Of a stretch of DNA of 64,000 bases, positions 1 through 8,023 are shown piece by piece. Every line of letters begins with the position of its first letter. Position 1 is the stretch's first letter. This stretch comes from Chryseobacterium echinoideorum (lineage in GTDB: Bacteria; Bacteroidota; Bacteroidia; Flavobacteriales; Weeksellaceae): the NCBI RefSeq assembly GCF_007474535.1, contig NZ_VKNW01000009.1, positions 1 through 64,000 on the forward strand, in the 5' to 3' direction. The notes beneath the pieces are model-generated. The model made no database searches and was not told the DNA's origin. It saw only the letters and a program-made list of their open reading frames with translations. The position numbers and the translations under genes are program-made.

Positions 1-82
<82 letters not shown>

Positions 83-91
83 TTTTTTACA

Positions 92-122
92 AACCTCATA
101 CAATAATGTATGAGGTTTTTTT
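92..122 (+). terminator. Terminator of the rRNA operon
   Basis: A perfect 10-bp stem (AACCTCATAC, 92-101, with GTATGAGGTT, 108-117) closes a 6-nt loop and runs into a T tract, about 10 bases after the 5S 3' end. Confidence 0.9.
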
Positions 123-227
123 ATGCCCTTACTTTTTTGGCTCCTCATTCAAAAAATACTCCAACTCATCATCAATTCATCATCAAGTCACAACTCATTA
201 AGCAGAACTCATCTCAATTAAAATAAC

Positions 228-258
228 AAAAAACCGCTTTACAATAAAGCGGTTTTTT
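228..258 (-). terminator. Terminator downstream of gcvT
   Basis: A stem of AAACCGCTTT (231-240) and AAAGCGGTTT (246-255) with A/T runs on both sides. It lies 18 bp past the gcvT stop and probably ends the idi-gcvT transcript; the flanking runs would let it work in both directions. Confidence 0.85.
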
Positions 259-275
259 GTTGAGGGATAAAATTC

Positions 276-1352
276 TTAAACAAAAGGCATCTTAACTACT
301 TTTGCCGGAATACTTTTATTTCTTACCTGAATGAATATTTCAGAGCCTATTTTGAAGTGAGGTTTATCAACATAAGCGATTCCTAAACCGATCTTTTTCA
401 TCGGAGATTGTGTACCGGAAGTCACTTTTCCTATTACGTTTCCTTCTGCATCTACAACGGAATAATCGTGTCTTGGAACACCTTTCTCAGTTAGCTCAAA
501 ACCTACCAATTTTCTGTTTATTCCTTCTTCTTTTTGTTTTGCAAAAGTTTCTTTTGATATAAAATCTTTGTCAAATTTAGTAATCCATCCTAATCCTGCT
601 TCAATTGGAGAAGTTGTGTCATCAATATCGTTTCCATATAGACAAAATCCTTTTTCAAGCCTTAAAGTATCTCTTGCAGCTAATCCGCATGGAATAATTC
701 CCTCTTCAGATCCTGCTTCTATAATAGCGTCCCATAGTTTTTCTGCAGATTCGTTTTTAAAATAAATTTCAAAACCGCCGCTTCCTGTGTAGCCTGTGTT
801 TGAGATAATTACATCATTTACACCGGCAACAGAACCAACAGTAAAGTTATAATATGGAATTTCAGAAAGATTTGTTTCAGTTAATTTCTGTAAAATTTCA
901 GTTGCTTTCGGTCCCTGAACTGCCAACAGAGACATTTCGTCCGAAGCATTTGTCATGACAGCACCAAAAGTATTGTATTTTGAAATGTGATCCCAATCTT
1001 TATCAATATTGGAAGCGTTTACTACAACGAAATATTTTTCATCATCCATTTTGTAAACGATAAGATCATCCACAATACCTCCGTTCTCGTTCGGAAGACA
1101 AGAATATTGAGCTTTTCCATTCTCAAGAGCGTTTACATTATTGGTGGTTACATACTGCAAAAGATCTTTTGCACCAGCTCCTTCAATAAAAAACTGTCCC
1201 ATGTGGGAAACGTCAAATAATCCTGCTTTTTCTCTTACGGCAAAGTGTTCTTCTGTTACTCCAGAATATTGTACAGGCATTTCAAAACCTGCAAAAGGTA
1301 CTATTTTCGCTCCCAAAGAAACGTGCTTATCATATAAAGCTGTTTTTTTCAT
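276..1352 (-). CDS. gcvT: Aminomethyltransferase (glycine cleavage system T protein)
   Basis: T protein of the glycine cleavage system: it takes the aminomethyl group from lipoylated H protein and, with tetrahydrofolate, releases ammonia and forms 5,10-methylene-THF in the cytosol. The 358-residue length is normal. The N-terminal folate-binding domain carries [10 protein letters not shown] (91-100), which holds the conserved Asp of T proteins, and VNASN (111-115). The C-terminal barrel domain begins near residue 280 and contains GLGIAYVD. It is the last gene of an operon with idi and a secreted protein (10-bp gap upstream). The gcvH and gcvP genes are not in this window. Confidence 0.96.
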   Translation of the reverse strand: MKKTALYDKHVSLGAKIVPFAGFEMPVQYSGVTEEHFAVREKAGLFDVSHMGQFFIEGAGAKDLLQYVTTNNVNALENGKAQYSCLPNENGGIVDDLIVYKMDDEKYFVVVNASNIDKDWDHISKYNTFGAVMTNASDEMSLLAVQGPKATEILQKLTETNLSEIPYYNFTVGSVAGVNDVIISNTGYTGSGGFEIYFKNESAEKLWDAIIEAGSEEGIIPCGLAARDTLRLEKGFCLYGNDIDDTTSPIEAGLGWITKFDKDFISKETFAKQKEEGINRKLVGFELTEKGVPRHDYSVVDAEGNVIGKVTSGTQSPMKKIGLGIAYVDKPHFKIGSEIFIQVRNKSIPAKVVKMPFV

Positions 1353-1362
1353 ATGTAGATAT

Positions 1363-1839
1363 TTATTTTTTTATTTTAAAACTTTCAAAAGCTTCGTTAA
1401 AAAGCTTCATATAATTTCCGTTCCAGTGTTTATGCTGGCAATTGATGGTTATAAGGTAAAGCTCCTTGTTTTTTTGAAATACTTTTGTGACCCAGAATAT
1501 TTTTTCTTTTTCGTCTAAATATTCATACAGATATTCTGTGTAACCTTTTTTATTACCTGTATTTTTTACTGTTCTTTCATCATCTCCAGATTGATACAAT
1601 GCGAGAATAAATTTTTTCACTTCTGTTTTTGGCAAATCCAGATCATGATATTCAGAAATAGTAATTGCTCCAATCTGACTTGTAGGAAAAATATTTATAA
1701 TTCCCTCATCATTAGTCAGTTTCCATGTATCAGGAGTTTCTATGGAATAGTTTTCACTTTCGTAAAGCTCAGTTTTTATTTTTTGTGAAAATGAAGCAAT
1801 GCTGTATAAAAAAGTGAATAATAAAAATAATTTTTTCAT
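1363..1839 (-). CDS. Secreted protein of unknown function (PsbP/DUF3805-like size)
   Basis: This 158-residue protein has a clear Sec signal peptide (residues 1-19, hydrophobic core [14 protein letters not shown], ending SFS-Q). The mature part looks like a small alpha/beta fold with a [14 protein letters not shown] stretch near residue 31, a wording common in small secreted proteins of the PsbP-like type. No catalytic motif is visible. It sits 6 bp after idi and 10 bp before gcvT, so it is cotranscribed, but the neighbours do not reveal a function. The family assignment is a guess from overall look. Confidence 0.75.
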   Translation of the reverse strand: MKKLFLLFTFLYSIASFSQKIKTELYESENYSIETPDTWKLTNDEGIINIFPTSQIGAITISEYHDLDLPKTEVKKFILALYQSGDDERTVKNTGNKKGYTEYLYEYLDEKEKIFWVTKVFQKNKELYLITINCQHKHWNGNYMKLFNEAFESFKIKK

Positions 1840-1845
1840 GTGTTT

Positions 1846-2355
1846 TTAAAAATGATATTTATATTCTTGGAGGATGATTTTAAACCATTCCGTGAAAAGA
1901 TCAGGGTTTTCTGAAATTTCTTTGTCTAAATTTTCTAATGAAATGTACCGTACTTCTTCTACTTCTGCTTCGTTAAGATTAAAATCATCACAATAAATTC
2001 CGGTAAATACGTGATCTAGTTCATGTTCCCACAATCCATCTCCAACATTGGCTTTGTAAATAAAATGAAATTTTTCTGAAATATCAGCATCAATCCCCAA
2101 TTCTTCCTTAAGTCTTCTCTTTGCACCCTCAAGGTAGGTTTCTCCAAATCTCGGATGCGAACATACAGCATTTGTCCATCTTAAAGGGGAGTGATATTTC
2201 CCGGTCGCACGTTTCTGTAAAAGCATTTCACCTTTTTCGTTAAATAAGAATACCGAAAATGCACGGTGAAGCAAACCATTGATATGTGCCTGCTGTTTTT
2301 CCATGAGACCTAAAACTTCATCTTGTGGATTTACTAATACTACCAACTCTTCCAT
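1846..2355 (-). CDS. idi: Isopentenyl-diphosphate delta-isomerase, type 1
   Basis: NUDIX-fold enzyme that interconverts isopentenyl and dimethylallyl diphosphate for isoprenoid, menaquinone and carotenoid synthesis. The 169-residue protein shows the type 1 active site: TNAVCSHP with Cys65 and WEHELDHVF with Glu110/Glu112, plus the degenerate NUDIX helix ETYLEGAKRRLKEELGI (72-88). It is the first gene of the idi-secreted protein-gcvT operon. A TAAATTTG -7 box (minus strand, 2361-2368) lies so close to the ATG that the mRNA may be leaderless. Confidence 0.95.
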   Translation of the reverse strand: MEELVVLVNPQDEVLGLMEKQQAHINGLLHRAFSVFLFNEKGEMLLQKRATGKYHSPLRWTNAVCSHPRFGETYLEGAKRRLKEELGIDADISEKFHFIYKANVGDGLWEHELDHVFTGIYCDDFNLNEAEVEEVRYISLENLDKEISENPDLFTEWFKIILQEYKYHF

Positions 2356-2360
2356 TCCTA

Positions 2361-2368
2361 CAAATTTA
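2361..2368 (-). promoter_or_regulatory. -7 promoter box (TAAATTTG) for idi
   Basis: It matches the Bacteroidota TAnnTTTG consensus on the minus strand, with its last base only 5 nt before the idi start codon. No TTG is seen at the usual -33 spacing, so confidence is moderate. Confidence 0.4.
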
Positions 2369-2567
2369 GGCTTAATACATGATTTTGTAAAATAAATGTT
2401 TAGTTTTTTTACTATTTATGAAAATATCATCTTTTATAATCATAAAAAATATAAGCTTAATTATGAAATATGTAATAAAATATTCACCATTGTCCTCTTT
2501 TAATCACTTTTTAGGTTAAATTTTTAACATAAACAACAATTGATAAAGTTGTTTGAAACATAAAACG

Positions 2568-2575
2568 TAACTTTG
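2568..2575 (+). promoter_or_regulatory. -7 promoter box (TAACTTTG) for the HAD gene
   Basis: Exact TAnnTTTG match. It overlaps an in-frame TTG at 2573, so transcription must begin after that codon. This settles the start of the following gene as the ATG at 2594. Confidence 0.55.
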
Positions 2576-2593
2576 CACTTTAAAATTACAGCG

Positions 2594-2995
2594 ATGGAAT
2601 TAGAATATATTGAGCACATCAGTCCCATTCTGAAAGACGGAATTAAAAATTATCTTATTGATATAGACGGAACAATTACGGATGATGTTCCCAACGAAGA
2701 GCCGGAAAGAATGGTAACCTGTGAACCATACCATGATGCTCTTGAAACGATTAACAAATGGTATGACGAAGGTCATCAAATTTGTTTTTTTACTTCACGT
2801 ACAGAAAATTTAAAGCAAATAACTATTGACTGGCTTGATAAGCATGGGTTTAAATATCACAGTGTTTTGTGCGGAAAGCCTCGAGGCGGAAACTATCACT
2901 GGATTGATAATCACCTTGTGAGAGCAACAAGATATAAAGGTAAATTTACCGATTTGGTTGAAAAGCAAGTTACCATAGAGGTTTTTAAAGATTAA
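2594..2995 (+). CDS. HAD-superfamily phosphatase-like protein
   Basis: Small (133-residue) soluble HAD-like protein. Motif I is LIDIDGTITDD (21-31), with the Asp nucleophile Asp23 and Asp25. FFTSRT is motif II-like, and WIDNHLVRA may serve as the distal acidic motif. Proteins of this size lack a full cap domain. Homologues in flavobacteria are sometimes labelled phosphoheptose isomerase, which the sequence does not support. The frame is open from a TTG at 2573, but the -7 box overlaps that codon, so the ATG at 2594 is preferred. The substrate is unknown. Confidence 0.85.
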   Translation: MELEYIEHISPILKDGIKNYLIDIDGTITDDVPNEEPERMVTCEPYHDALETINKWYDEGHQICFFTSRTENLKQITIDWLDKHGFKYHSVLCGKPRGGNYHWIDNHLVRATRYKGKFTDLVEKQVTIEVFKD

Positions 2996-3000
2996 ACAAA

Positions 3001-3075
3001 TTAAAAGATTTAAAAGTTATAGGTAAAGAATATCCTTTATATTAATTTTTTAAATCTTTCAACTTTTAAACAAGA
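3001..3075. repeat. AT-rich intergenic inverted repeat
   Basis: AAAGATTTAAAA near 3005 is mirrored by TTTTAAATCTTT near 3048-3059, and AAAAGTT by AACTTTT further in. The repeat lies between the HAD gene and serA. It resembles the degenerate A/T phrases seen upstream of ychF and accD in this window. It could form a weak hairpin but lacks the T run of a terminator. Confidence 0.4.
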
Positions 3076-3084
3076 TATTTATTT

Positions 3085-4041
3085 ATGAAAGTTTTGGCAA
3101 ATGACGGTTTAGATCAGTCAGGAATTGATGCATTAACGGAAAAAGGATTTGAAGTGATCACCCAAAAAGTTCCACAGGAGTCTCTTTTAAATTACATTAA
3201 TGACCATAAGATCCGTACTCTTTTGGTAAGAAGCGCCACTCAGGTAAAAAAAGATATTATAGATAACTGTCCTTCTTTGGAAATAATTGGACGCGGTGGA
3301 GTAGGAATGGATAATATTGATGTAGATTACGCAAGAGAGAAAGGAATTCATGTCATCAATACGCCTGCGGCATCTTCAGAATCGGTAGCTGAACTTGTTT
3401 TTGCACATTTGTTTTCTGGAGCAAGATTCTTACAGGATTCTAACAGAAAAATGCCTTTGGTAGGAGATACAGAATTTGCTTCACTCAAAAAAAACTATGC
3501 TGCAGGAATTGAGCTGAAAGGAAAAACTATCGGTATTGTTGGAATGGGAAGAATCGGTCAGGAAGTAGCAAAAATAGCATTAGGATTGGGTATGAGAGTG
3601 ATTGCTGCAGATAATATGATCGGAAAAGCCAGCATAAAAGTAACTTTTTATAATAATCAGTACATTAATGTAGACATTGAAACAGAACCGTTACAAGATG
3701 TATTGAAGCATGCGGATTTTATAACTCTTCATGTTCCGGCCCAGAAAAACGGTTATATGATTTCTAAGGAGGAATTTGAAATAATGAAAAATGGTGTTGC
3801 GATTATCAATTGCTCAAGAGGTGGGGTGATTGATGAAAAGGCTCTATTAGAGGCATTAGATTCAGGAAAAGTAAGATTTGCAGGACTGGATGTTTTCATT
3901 AACGAACCTACACCTTCCAAACAAATCATTTCTCATCCGAAAATTTCTGTGACTCCTCATACAGGTGCTTCAACACTTGAGGCCCAGGATAGGATCGGAC
4001 TTTCTTTAGCCGATCAGATTTCGAGTATTTTTCAAATGTAA
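3085..4041 (+). CDS. serA: D-3-phosphoglycerate dehydrogenase (short form)
   Basis: NAD-dependent D-2-hydroxyacid dehydrogenase, best read as the first enzyme of serine synthesis. The 318 residues include the nucleotide-binding GMGRIG (153-158), catalytic Arg245 in NCSRGG, Glu274 in NEP and His292 in PHTG. The short form lacks the C-terminal ACT domain found in E. coli SerA, so it may not be inhibited by serine. serC, often adjacent in Bacteroidota, is not here. Another 2-hydroxyacid substrate cannot be excluded, but the GGVGMDNID and PHTGAST wording favours SerA. Confidence 0.88.
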   Translation: MKVLANDGLDQSGIDALTEKGFEVITQKVPQESLLNYINDHKIRTLLVRSATQVKKDIIDNCPSLEIIGRGGVGMDNIDVDYAREKGIHVINTPAASSESVAELVFAHLFSGARFLQDSNRKMPLVGDTEFASLKKNYAAGIELKGKTIGIVGMGRIGQEVAKIALGLGMRVIAADNMIGKASIKVTFYNNQYINVDIETEPLQDVLKHADFITLHVPAQKNGYMISKEEFEIMKNGVAIINCSRGGVIDEKALLEALDSGKVRFAGLDVFINEPTPSKQIISHPKISVTPHTGASTLEAQDRIGLSLADQISSIFQM

Positions 4042-4042
4042 T

Positions 4043-4088
4043 AAAAAGATCCGCCATAATTAAAAAATTATAGCGGATCTTTTTTTTC
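4043..4088. terminator. Bidirectional terminator between serA and mscL
   Basis: A long stem (AGATCCGC, 4047-4054, with GCGGATCT, 4073-4080, extended inward by ATAATT/AATTAT) is flanked by an A run and a T run. It separates two convergent genes. Confidence 0.9.
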
Positions 4089-4095
4089 GTCAATA

Positions 4096-4539
4096 TTATT
4101 TTTTCTTCAATTCATCACGAATTTCAGATAACAATTGTTCTGTGGTAGTAGGAGCAGCCGGAGCCGCCGGTGTTTCTGCTTCAGTTTTTCTCATTTTATT
4201 GATTGTTCTTACAAGTAAAAAAACAACAAGTGCAAGAAGCAGAAAATTGATTGCTACAGTAATAAAATTCCCATAAGCAAAGATGGCTGCTTCAGGAGCA
4301 ATTTCTTTTGCTTTTGCTAGCGTAGATCCTGCAGGTATATTTTCAGCACCTTTACCCATAGCAAAATAAATACTGCTGAAATCTGGCTTTCCGGCTACTG
4401 CTGCAACAACAGGCATAATCAAATCATCAATAACGCTGGTTACGATTTTTCCAAATGCACCACCAATAATTACCCCTACTGCAAGATCAAATGCATTTCC
4501 TTTAACAGCAAATTCTTTAAATTCTTTTACAAATCCCAT
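4096..4539 (-). CDS. mscL: Large-conductance mechanosensitive channel MscL
   Basis: Inner-membrane tension-gated channel that releases solutes on hypoosmotic shock; it works as a homopentamer. The 147-residue protein begins MGFVKEFKEFAVKGNAFDLA, the family's N-terminal amphipathic helix. TM1 follows (VGVIIGGAFGKIVTSVIDDLIMP, about 22-44), a periplasmic loop, and TM2 (about 87-110, NFITVAINFLLLALVVFLLV). The C-terminal helix ends LLSEIRDELKK. A proline/alanine linker (APAAPAAPTT) lies before that helix. It is convergent with serA. Confidence 0.97.
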   Translation of the reverse strand: MGFVKEFKEFAVKGNAFDLAVGVIIGGAFGKIVTSVIDDLIMPVVAAVAGKPDFSSIYFAMGKGAENIPAGSTLAKAKEIAPEAAIFAYGNFITVAINFLLLALVVFLLVRTINKMRKTEAETPAAPAAPTTTEQLLSEIRDELKKK

Positions 4540-4669
4540 AATTGTTTTTTTAGTTGTTTAAACAAAATTATCAATTAAAATAATAATATAATGTTGTTTG
4601 GGTATTTTTTTGCATTAAGAATTTAGTCGTCTTTAATATTTATGATTAAATTTATTAAAATCGAATCGC

Positions 4670-6190
4670 GTGAAAATTCTTCCTAAAGAAAAAATAAGAT
4701 TAGCAGATCAGTTTACGATAGAAAATGAACCCATTTCATCAGTCAATCTGATGGAGAGAGCTGCATTAAGCTGTGTGGAATGGGTGGAACAAAACGTAAA
4801 GCACTACACAAAGTTCTATGTTTGCTGCGGTAACGGCAACAATGGCGGTGATGGCTTCGCAATTGCCAGACTTCTTTATTTGAGAGGTTTTGACGTAGAT
4901 GTTTTTTTTGACCAGCAAGATCAAAATTTCTCTACAGACGCATTGGTCAATTTTAAAAGACTAAAAGAAATTTCAGGGATTTCTTTAAAAGATTTTGATG
5001 AAATCGAAAAATTAAGATCTGATGAACAAACCATTATTATTGATGCGCTTTTCGGAATCGGTTTATCAAGAAAGCTGGATGGCAGAAATCAAAAGCTGAT
5101 TGAAAATTTAAACAAAAAGAATAACCCTAAAATATCAATAGACATTCCGTCGGGAATGTTTGCAGATAAAATCAACAGCAAGGATGATGTTATCTTTAGA
5201 GCGGATGTCACACTAACATTTCAAAGCTGGAAAAAATCTTTTTTACATCCTGAAAATGGAATTTATGCCGGAAAAGTAGTTGTGTTGGATATAAAACTAA
5301 GCTCAAAATTCATAGAAACCGCTCAAACTGATGATTTTGTGATAGATGATACATTGGTCACAGAAATATTCAAACCAAGAGATGATTTTTCGCATAAAGG
5401 AACTTATGGCAAATCCGTTATTGCAGGGGGAAGTTATGGTAAAATAGGAGCCGTTGTTTTGGCTGTAAAATCAGCATTAAAGACAGGTTCAGGTCTTACA
5501 TTTGTTTTGGCTCCGGATTGCGGTTACGAAATATTGCAGACAAGCTGTCCGGAAGTCATGTTTATCAATGGCGGAGAAAAAGTTATTTCCCACATTGAAA
5601 TACAGGAAAATACCGTTTACGGAATTGGTCCGGGCTTGGGAACTGAAGATAGTACGGAAAAATCTCTGCTAAAATTTCTTGAAAATTATCATTCTCCATT
5701 GGTATTGGACGCAGATGCTTTGAATATTCTTTCACAAGAAAAACATCGTTTAGATTTGATTCCGAAAAAATCAATCATCACACCGCACCCGAAAGAATTT
5801 GAAAGACTATTCGGAACAACAGAAAATTCATTTGAAAGATTGAGCTTAGCTAAAATAAAAGCTAATGAACTGGATATTATTATTGTATTAAAAGATCATC
5901 ACACCCAGATTATTACTCCTGAAGGAAAAGTTTATTATAATATTACCGGAAATTCTGGTCTGGCAAAAGGCGGAAGCGGAGATATACTTACAGGAATCAT
6001 TACTTCACTTTTGGCTCAAAAATATTCTTCTGAAGAAGCGTCTGTTTTAGGAGTCTGGCTTCACGGTAAAAGTGCAGATTTTGCTGCTGAAAGGTATTCC
6101 AAAGAATCGATGCAGCCAAGTGACGTGATTGATGAATTGGGAAATGTTTTTCTGAATCTTAACAGAAGAAAACTTTTCTTCGGAAGGTAA
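4670..6190 (+). CDS. nnr: Bifunctional NAD(P)H-hydrate repair enzyme Nnr
   Basis: Fused metabolite-repair enzyme of 506 residues. The N-terminal YjeF epimerase domain (about 1-215, with GNGNNGGDGF near 54-63) interconverts the R and S forms of NAD(P)HX. The C-terminal ADP-dependent dehydratase of the ribokinase fold (about 230-500, with GGSYGKIGA, DADALN and AKGGSGDILTGI) restores NAD(P)H. The start is a GTG at 4670; the nearest upstream ATG (4642) is out of frame. Both halves are intact and of normal length. It is transcribed alone, with the lipoprotein gene 76 bp downstream. Confidence 0.94.
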   Translation: MKILPKEKIRLADQFTIENEPISSVNLMERAALSCVEWVEQNVKHYTKFYVCCGNGNNGGDGFAIARLLYLRGFDVDVFFDQQDQNFSTDALVNFKRLKEISGISLKDFDEIEKLRSDEQTIIIDALFGIGLSRKLDGRNQKLIENLNKKNNPKISIDIPSGMFADKINSKDDVIFRADVTLTFQSWKKSFLHPENGIYAGKVVVLDIKLSSKFIETAQTDDFVIDDTLVTEIFKPRDDFSHKGTYGKSVIAGGSYGKIGAVVLAVKSALKTGSGLTFVLAPDCGYEILQTSCPEVMFINGGEKVISHIEIQENTVYGIGPGLGTEDSTEKSLLKFLENYHSPLVLDADALNILSQEKHRLDLIPKKSIITPHPKEFERLFGTTENSFERLSLAKIKANELDIIIVLKDHHTQIITPEGKVYYNITGNSGLAKGGSGDILTGIITSLLAQKYSSEEASVLGVWLHGKSADFAAERYSKESMQPSDVIDELGNVFLNLNRRKLFFGR

Positions 6191-6266
6191 TGATGATGTA
6201 TGAAATTTTACTAAGTGAATAAAAGATGAATGATTTTTGTATTTACTCTCAAAAAATAATTTATAT

Positions 6267-7091
6267 ATGAAAAAAACAATTGCTTTTGCAGCACTCTCTA
6301 CAGTATTTCTTTTTACTGCCTGCAAAAAAAACAATTCTGAAAATACAGAAAATGCAGTTCAGATGGAAACTAAAGATCATCAATTTGTTGTTGATTCGGT
6401 TTCAGTAAAAGATTCCGCAAAAATAAATGAGAAGCTATCTCTAAATTACGAAGCCAAAATGCTGGTTTTTCCATCTGTAAAAGACAAAGCGCTTCTAGAC
6501 AGTATTTACTACTATAAAGATGGAATTACCGATTTTTCCAAAGAAGGGTTAAAGACATTTCTCGAAAAAGACAGACAGGATTATTTTTCATCAGTAAAAA
6601 ATAAAGATTCAGGCTGGATGAGAAATTTAACCAATCCTCAGACTTGGGAAACAGGCTCTTATATGAAACTAAAATCTCTTTCCGAAGATTTTCTTCAGAT
6701 TGAATATCTGTTCAGCTCATACGAAGGTGGCGCCCATGGAAATTATGGTTTTTCTGAAAGAGTTTTTGATCTGAAAAATAACAAAAAGCTTCAGCTGAAA
6801 GATATTACCAATATAGAAAAGGCAAAGCTGGAAGAACTTTTAAAGAAAAATATTGATAAAATACCAAGCGGAACTACTTCCGGGCAAGAGACGGTAAAAA
6901 ATTCGGATATGCTTTTAGTAGATACTATTCCTGCTAATGATAATTTTTATTTTGACGATAAAAGTCTGTATTTTCATTACAGTCCTTATGAAATTACTGC
7001 TTATGCGGCAGGTGATATTGTGATCCCGGTTTCATGGGAAGAATTGAAAGGTACGATAAACCCTCAATTTGAGAGTAGAATTAAAAAATAA
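6267..7091 (+). CDS. RsiV-family (DUF3298) lipoprotein
   Basis: The 274-residue lipoprotein has a signal peptide with lipobox LFTAC (Cys19). The body has the DUF3298/RsiV look: FSSYEGGAHGNYG in the middle, FDLKNNKKLQLKDIT, and the C-terminal YFHYSPYEITAYAAGDIVIPVSWEELK. RsiV-like folds bind lysozyme in Bacillus, but most Bacteroidota members are uncharacterised. The frame is open from a TTG at 6237, yet the signal peptide begins at the ATG at 6267. It is expected in the periplasm or anchored to a membrane. Confidence 0.85.
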   Translation: MKKTIAFAALSTVFLFTACKKNNSENTENAVQMETKDHQFVVDSVSVKDSAKINEKLSLNYEAKMLVFPSVKDKALLDSIYYYKDGITDFSKEGLKTFLEKDRQDYFSSVKNKDSGWMRNLTNPQTWETGSYMKLKSLSEDFLQIEYLFSSYEGGAHGNYGFSERVFDLKNNKKLQLKDITNIEKAKLEELLKKNIDKIPSGTTSGQETVKNSDMLLVDTIPANDNFYFDDKSLYFHYSPYEITAYAAGDIVIPVSWEELKGTINPQFESRIKK

Positions 7092-7205
7092 TTGTTTTTT
7101 TTATTGACTGAAAACATATAATTCTTTAATTAAAATTCAAACATACTCAATATTTTTATCAGAAATGAATGGATATTCAGTATAAATAAATCAACTTAAA
7201 TTGCG

Positions 7206-7213
7206 TAAATTTG
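7206..7213 (+). promoter_or_regulatory. -7 promoter box (TAAATTTG) for the META lipoprotein
   Basis: Exact TAnnTTTG match 76 bp upstream of the ATG at 7289. It overlaps the alternative TTG at 7211 and so supports the later start. Confidence 0.5.
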
Positions 7214-7288
7214 GCTCTTATCAAAAAGAACAAACCGTTTTTTCGAGTGATAAAGCCGAACTGGCATGAAATAATAAAAAAGTATACA

Positions 7289-7699
7289 ATGAAAAATCTT
7301 TTTTTAGGGATATGTACATTTGCCGTTTTGGCATCTTGCGGAACAATGAAAAATACATCTTCAGCAAAAGTTGGAAAAGAGCAGCCTTCGATTGCCAATA
7401 CAAAGTGGACTTTAGCAGATAATGTGAGAGGACAGTCTCCAACTTTGCATATTGAAGGAGCCAAGATCAACGGAAATTCCGGTTGTAACCGTTTTTTCGG
7501 CGGAGTGATGATGGATACCATTTCGGGGAAGTTTGAAACTTCAGGCGTAGGTTCTACGAAAATGGCGTGCGATAATATGTCTGTTGAAAGGAATTTCTTG
7601 GATATGCTTCAGAAAGCCAATAAATATGTTGTTTCTGGAAATACATTGGAATTGTATCAGGATAATCTTCTGCTGTTGAAATTCAATAAGTCAGAATAA
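7289..7699 (+). CDS. META domain lipoprotein (HslJ-like)
   Basis: The 136-residue lipoprotein has lipobox VLASC (Cys17). The mature part is one META domain: NTKWTLAD, GNSGCNRFFGGVMM (the invariant GxxGCNRF core) and TKMACDNMSVERNFLDML, as in heat-shock lipoprotein HslJ. The exact role of META proteins is unknown; they are linked with envelope stress and antibiotic tolerance in enterobacteria. An upstream TTG gives a 26-residue extension that would bury the signal peptide, so the ATG at 7289 is used. Confidence 0.88.
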   Translation: MKNLFLGICTFAVLASCGTMKNTSSAKVGKEQPSIANTKWTLADNVRGQSPTLHIEGAKINGNSGCNRFFGGVMMDTISGKFETSGVGSTKMACDNMSVERNFLDMLQKANKYVVSGNTLELYQDNLLLLKFNKSE

Positions 7700-7704
7700 T
7701 AAAT

Positions 7705-7735
7705 AAAAAAGGAACTCAGCTGAGTTCCTTTTTTT
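7705..7735. terminator. Bidirectional terminator
   Basis: A perfect palindrome GGAACTCAGCTGAGTTCC (7711-7728) is flanked by A6 and T7 runs, between the convergent META lipoprotein and the acidic mini-protein. Confidence 0.9.
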
Positions 7736-7746
7736 ATGAGTAAATT

Positions 7747-7986
7747 TTAGTCTTCCTCTTCTTCGTCGTACTTAGCCAACTCTTCGTCACACCATTTGAA
7801 TGCTGCTTCCACTACTTTAGTAGCTTCGTCTGCCATCGTCTCTTCGTCGTCTCCTTCAAGATCATCAAGCCATTCTACTTCCTCTTCTTCAACGTTTAAG
7901 ATAAATCTTGGATATTCTGTGTGTACTACAAACAAATCTTCAGGAAAGTCTGAATTATCTGCTAATAAAAACTTTGGTAACTTCAT
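7747..7986 (-). CDS. Small acidic conserved protein
   Basis: A 79-residue protein, extremely acidic (runs such as EEEEVEWLDDLEGDDEE and a DEEEED tail), with a basic N-terminus MKLPKFLLADN. It has no signal peptide or membrane segment. The reading frame uses GAA/GAT codons consistently, and its own terminator supports a real gene. Similar short acidic proteins are common in flavobacterial genomes without known function; the charge would suit a nucleic-acid mimic or a partner of a basic protein, which is speculation. Confidence 0.75.
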   Translation of the reverse strand: MKLPKFLLADNSDFPEDLFVVHTEYPRFILNVEEEEVEWLDDLEGDDEETMADEATKVVEAAFKWCDEELAKYDEEEED

Positions 7987-8023
7987 TTTTTTAATGTTTA
8001 AACTTTATCAAAGATATATAAAA

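Noticed and set aside
2573-2593. TTG start of the HAD gene
   Set aside because: The codon overlaps the TAACTTTG promoter box, so it is not transcribed with the gene.
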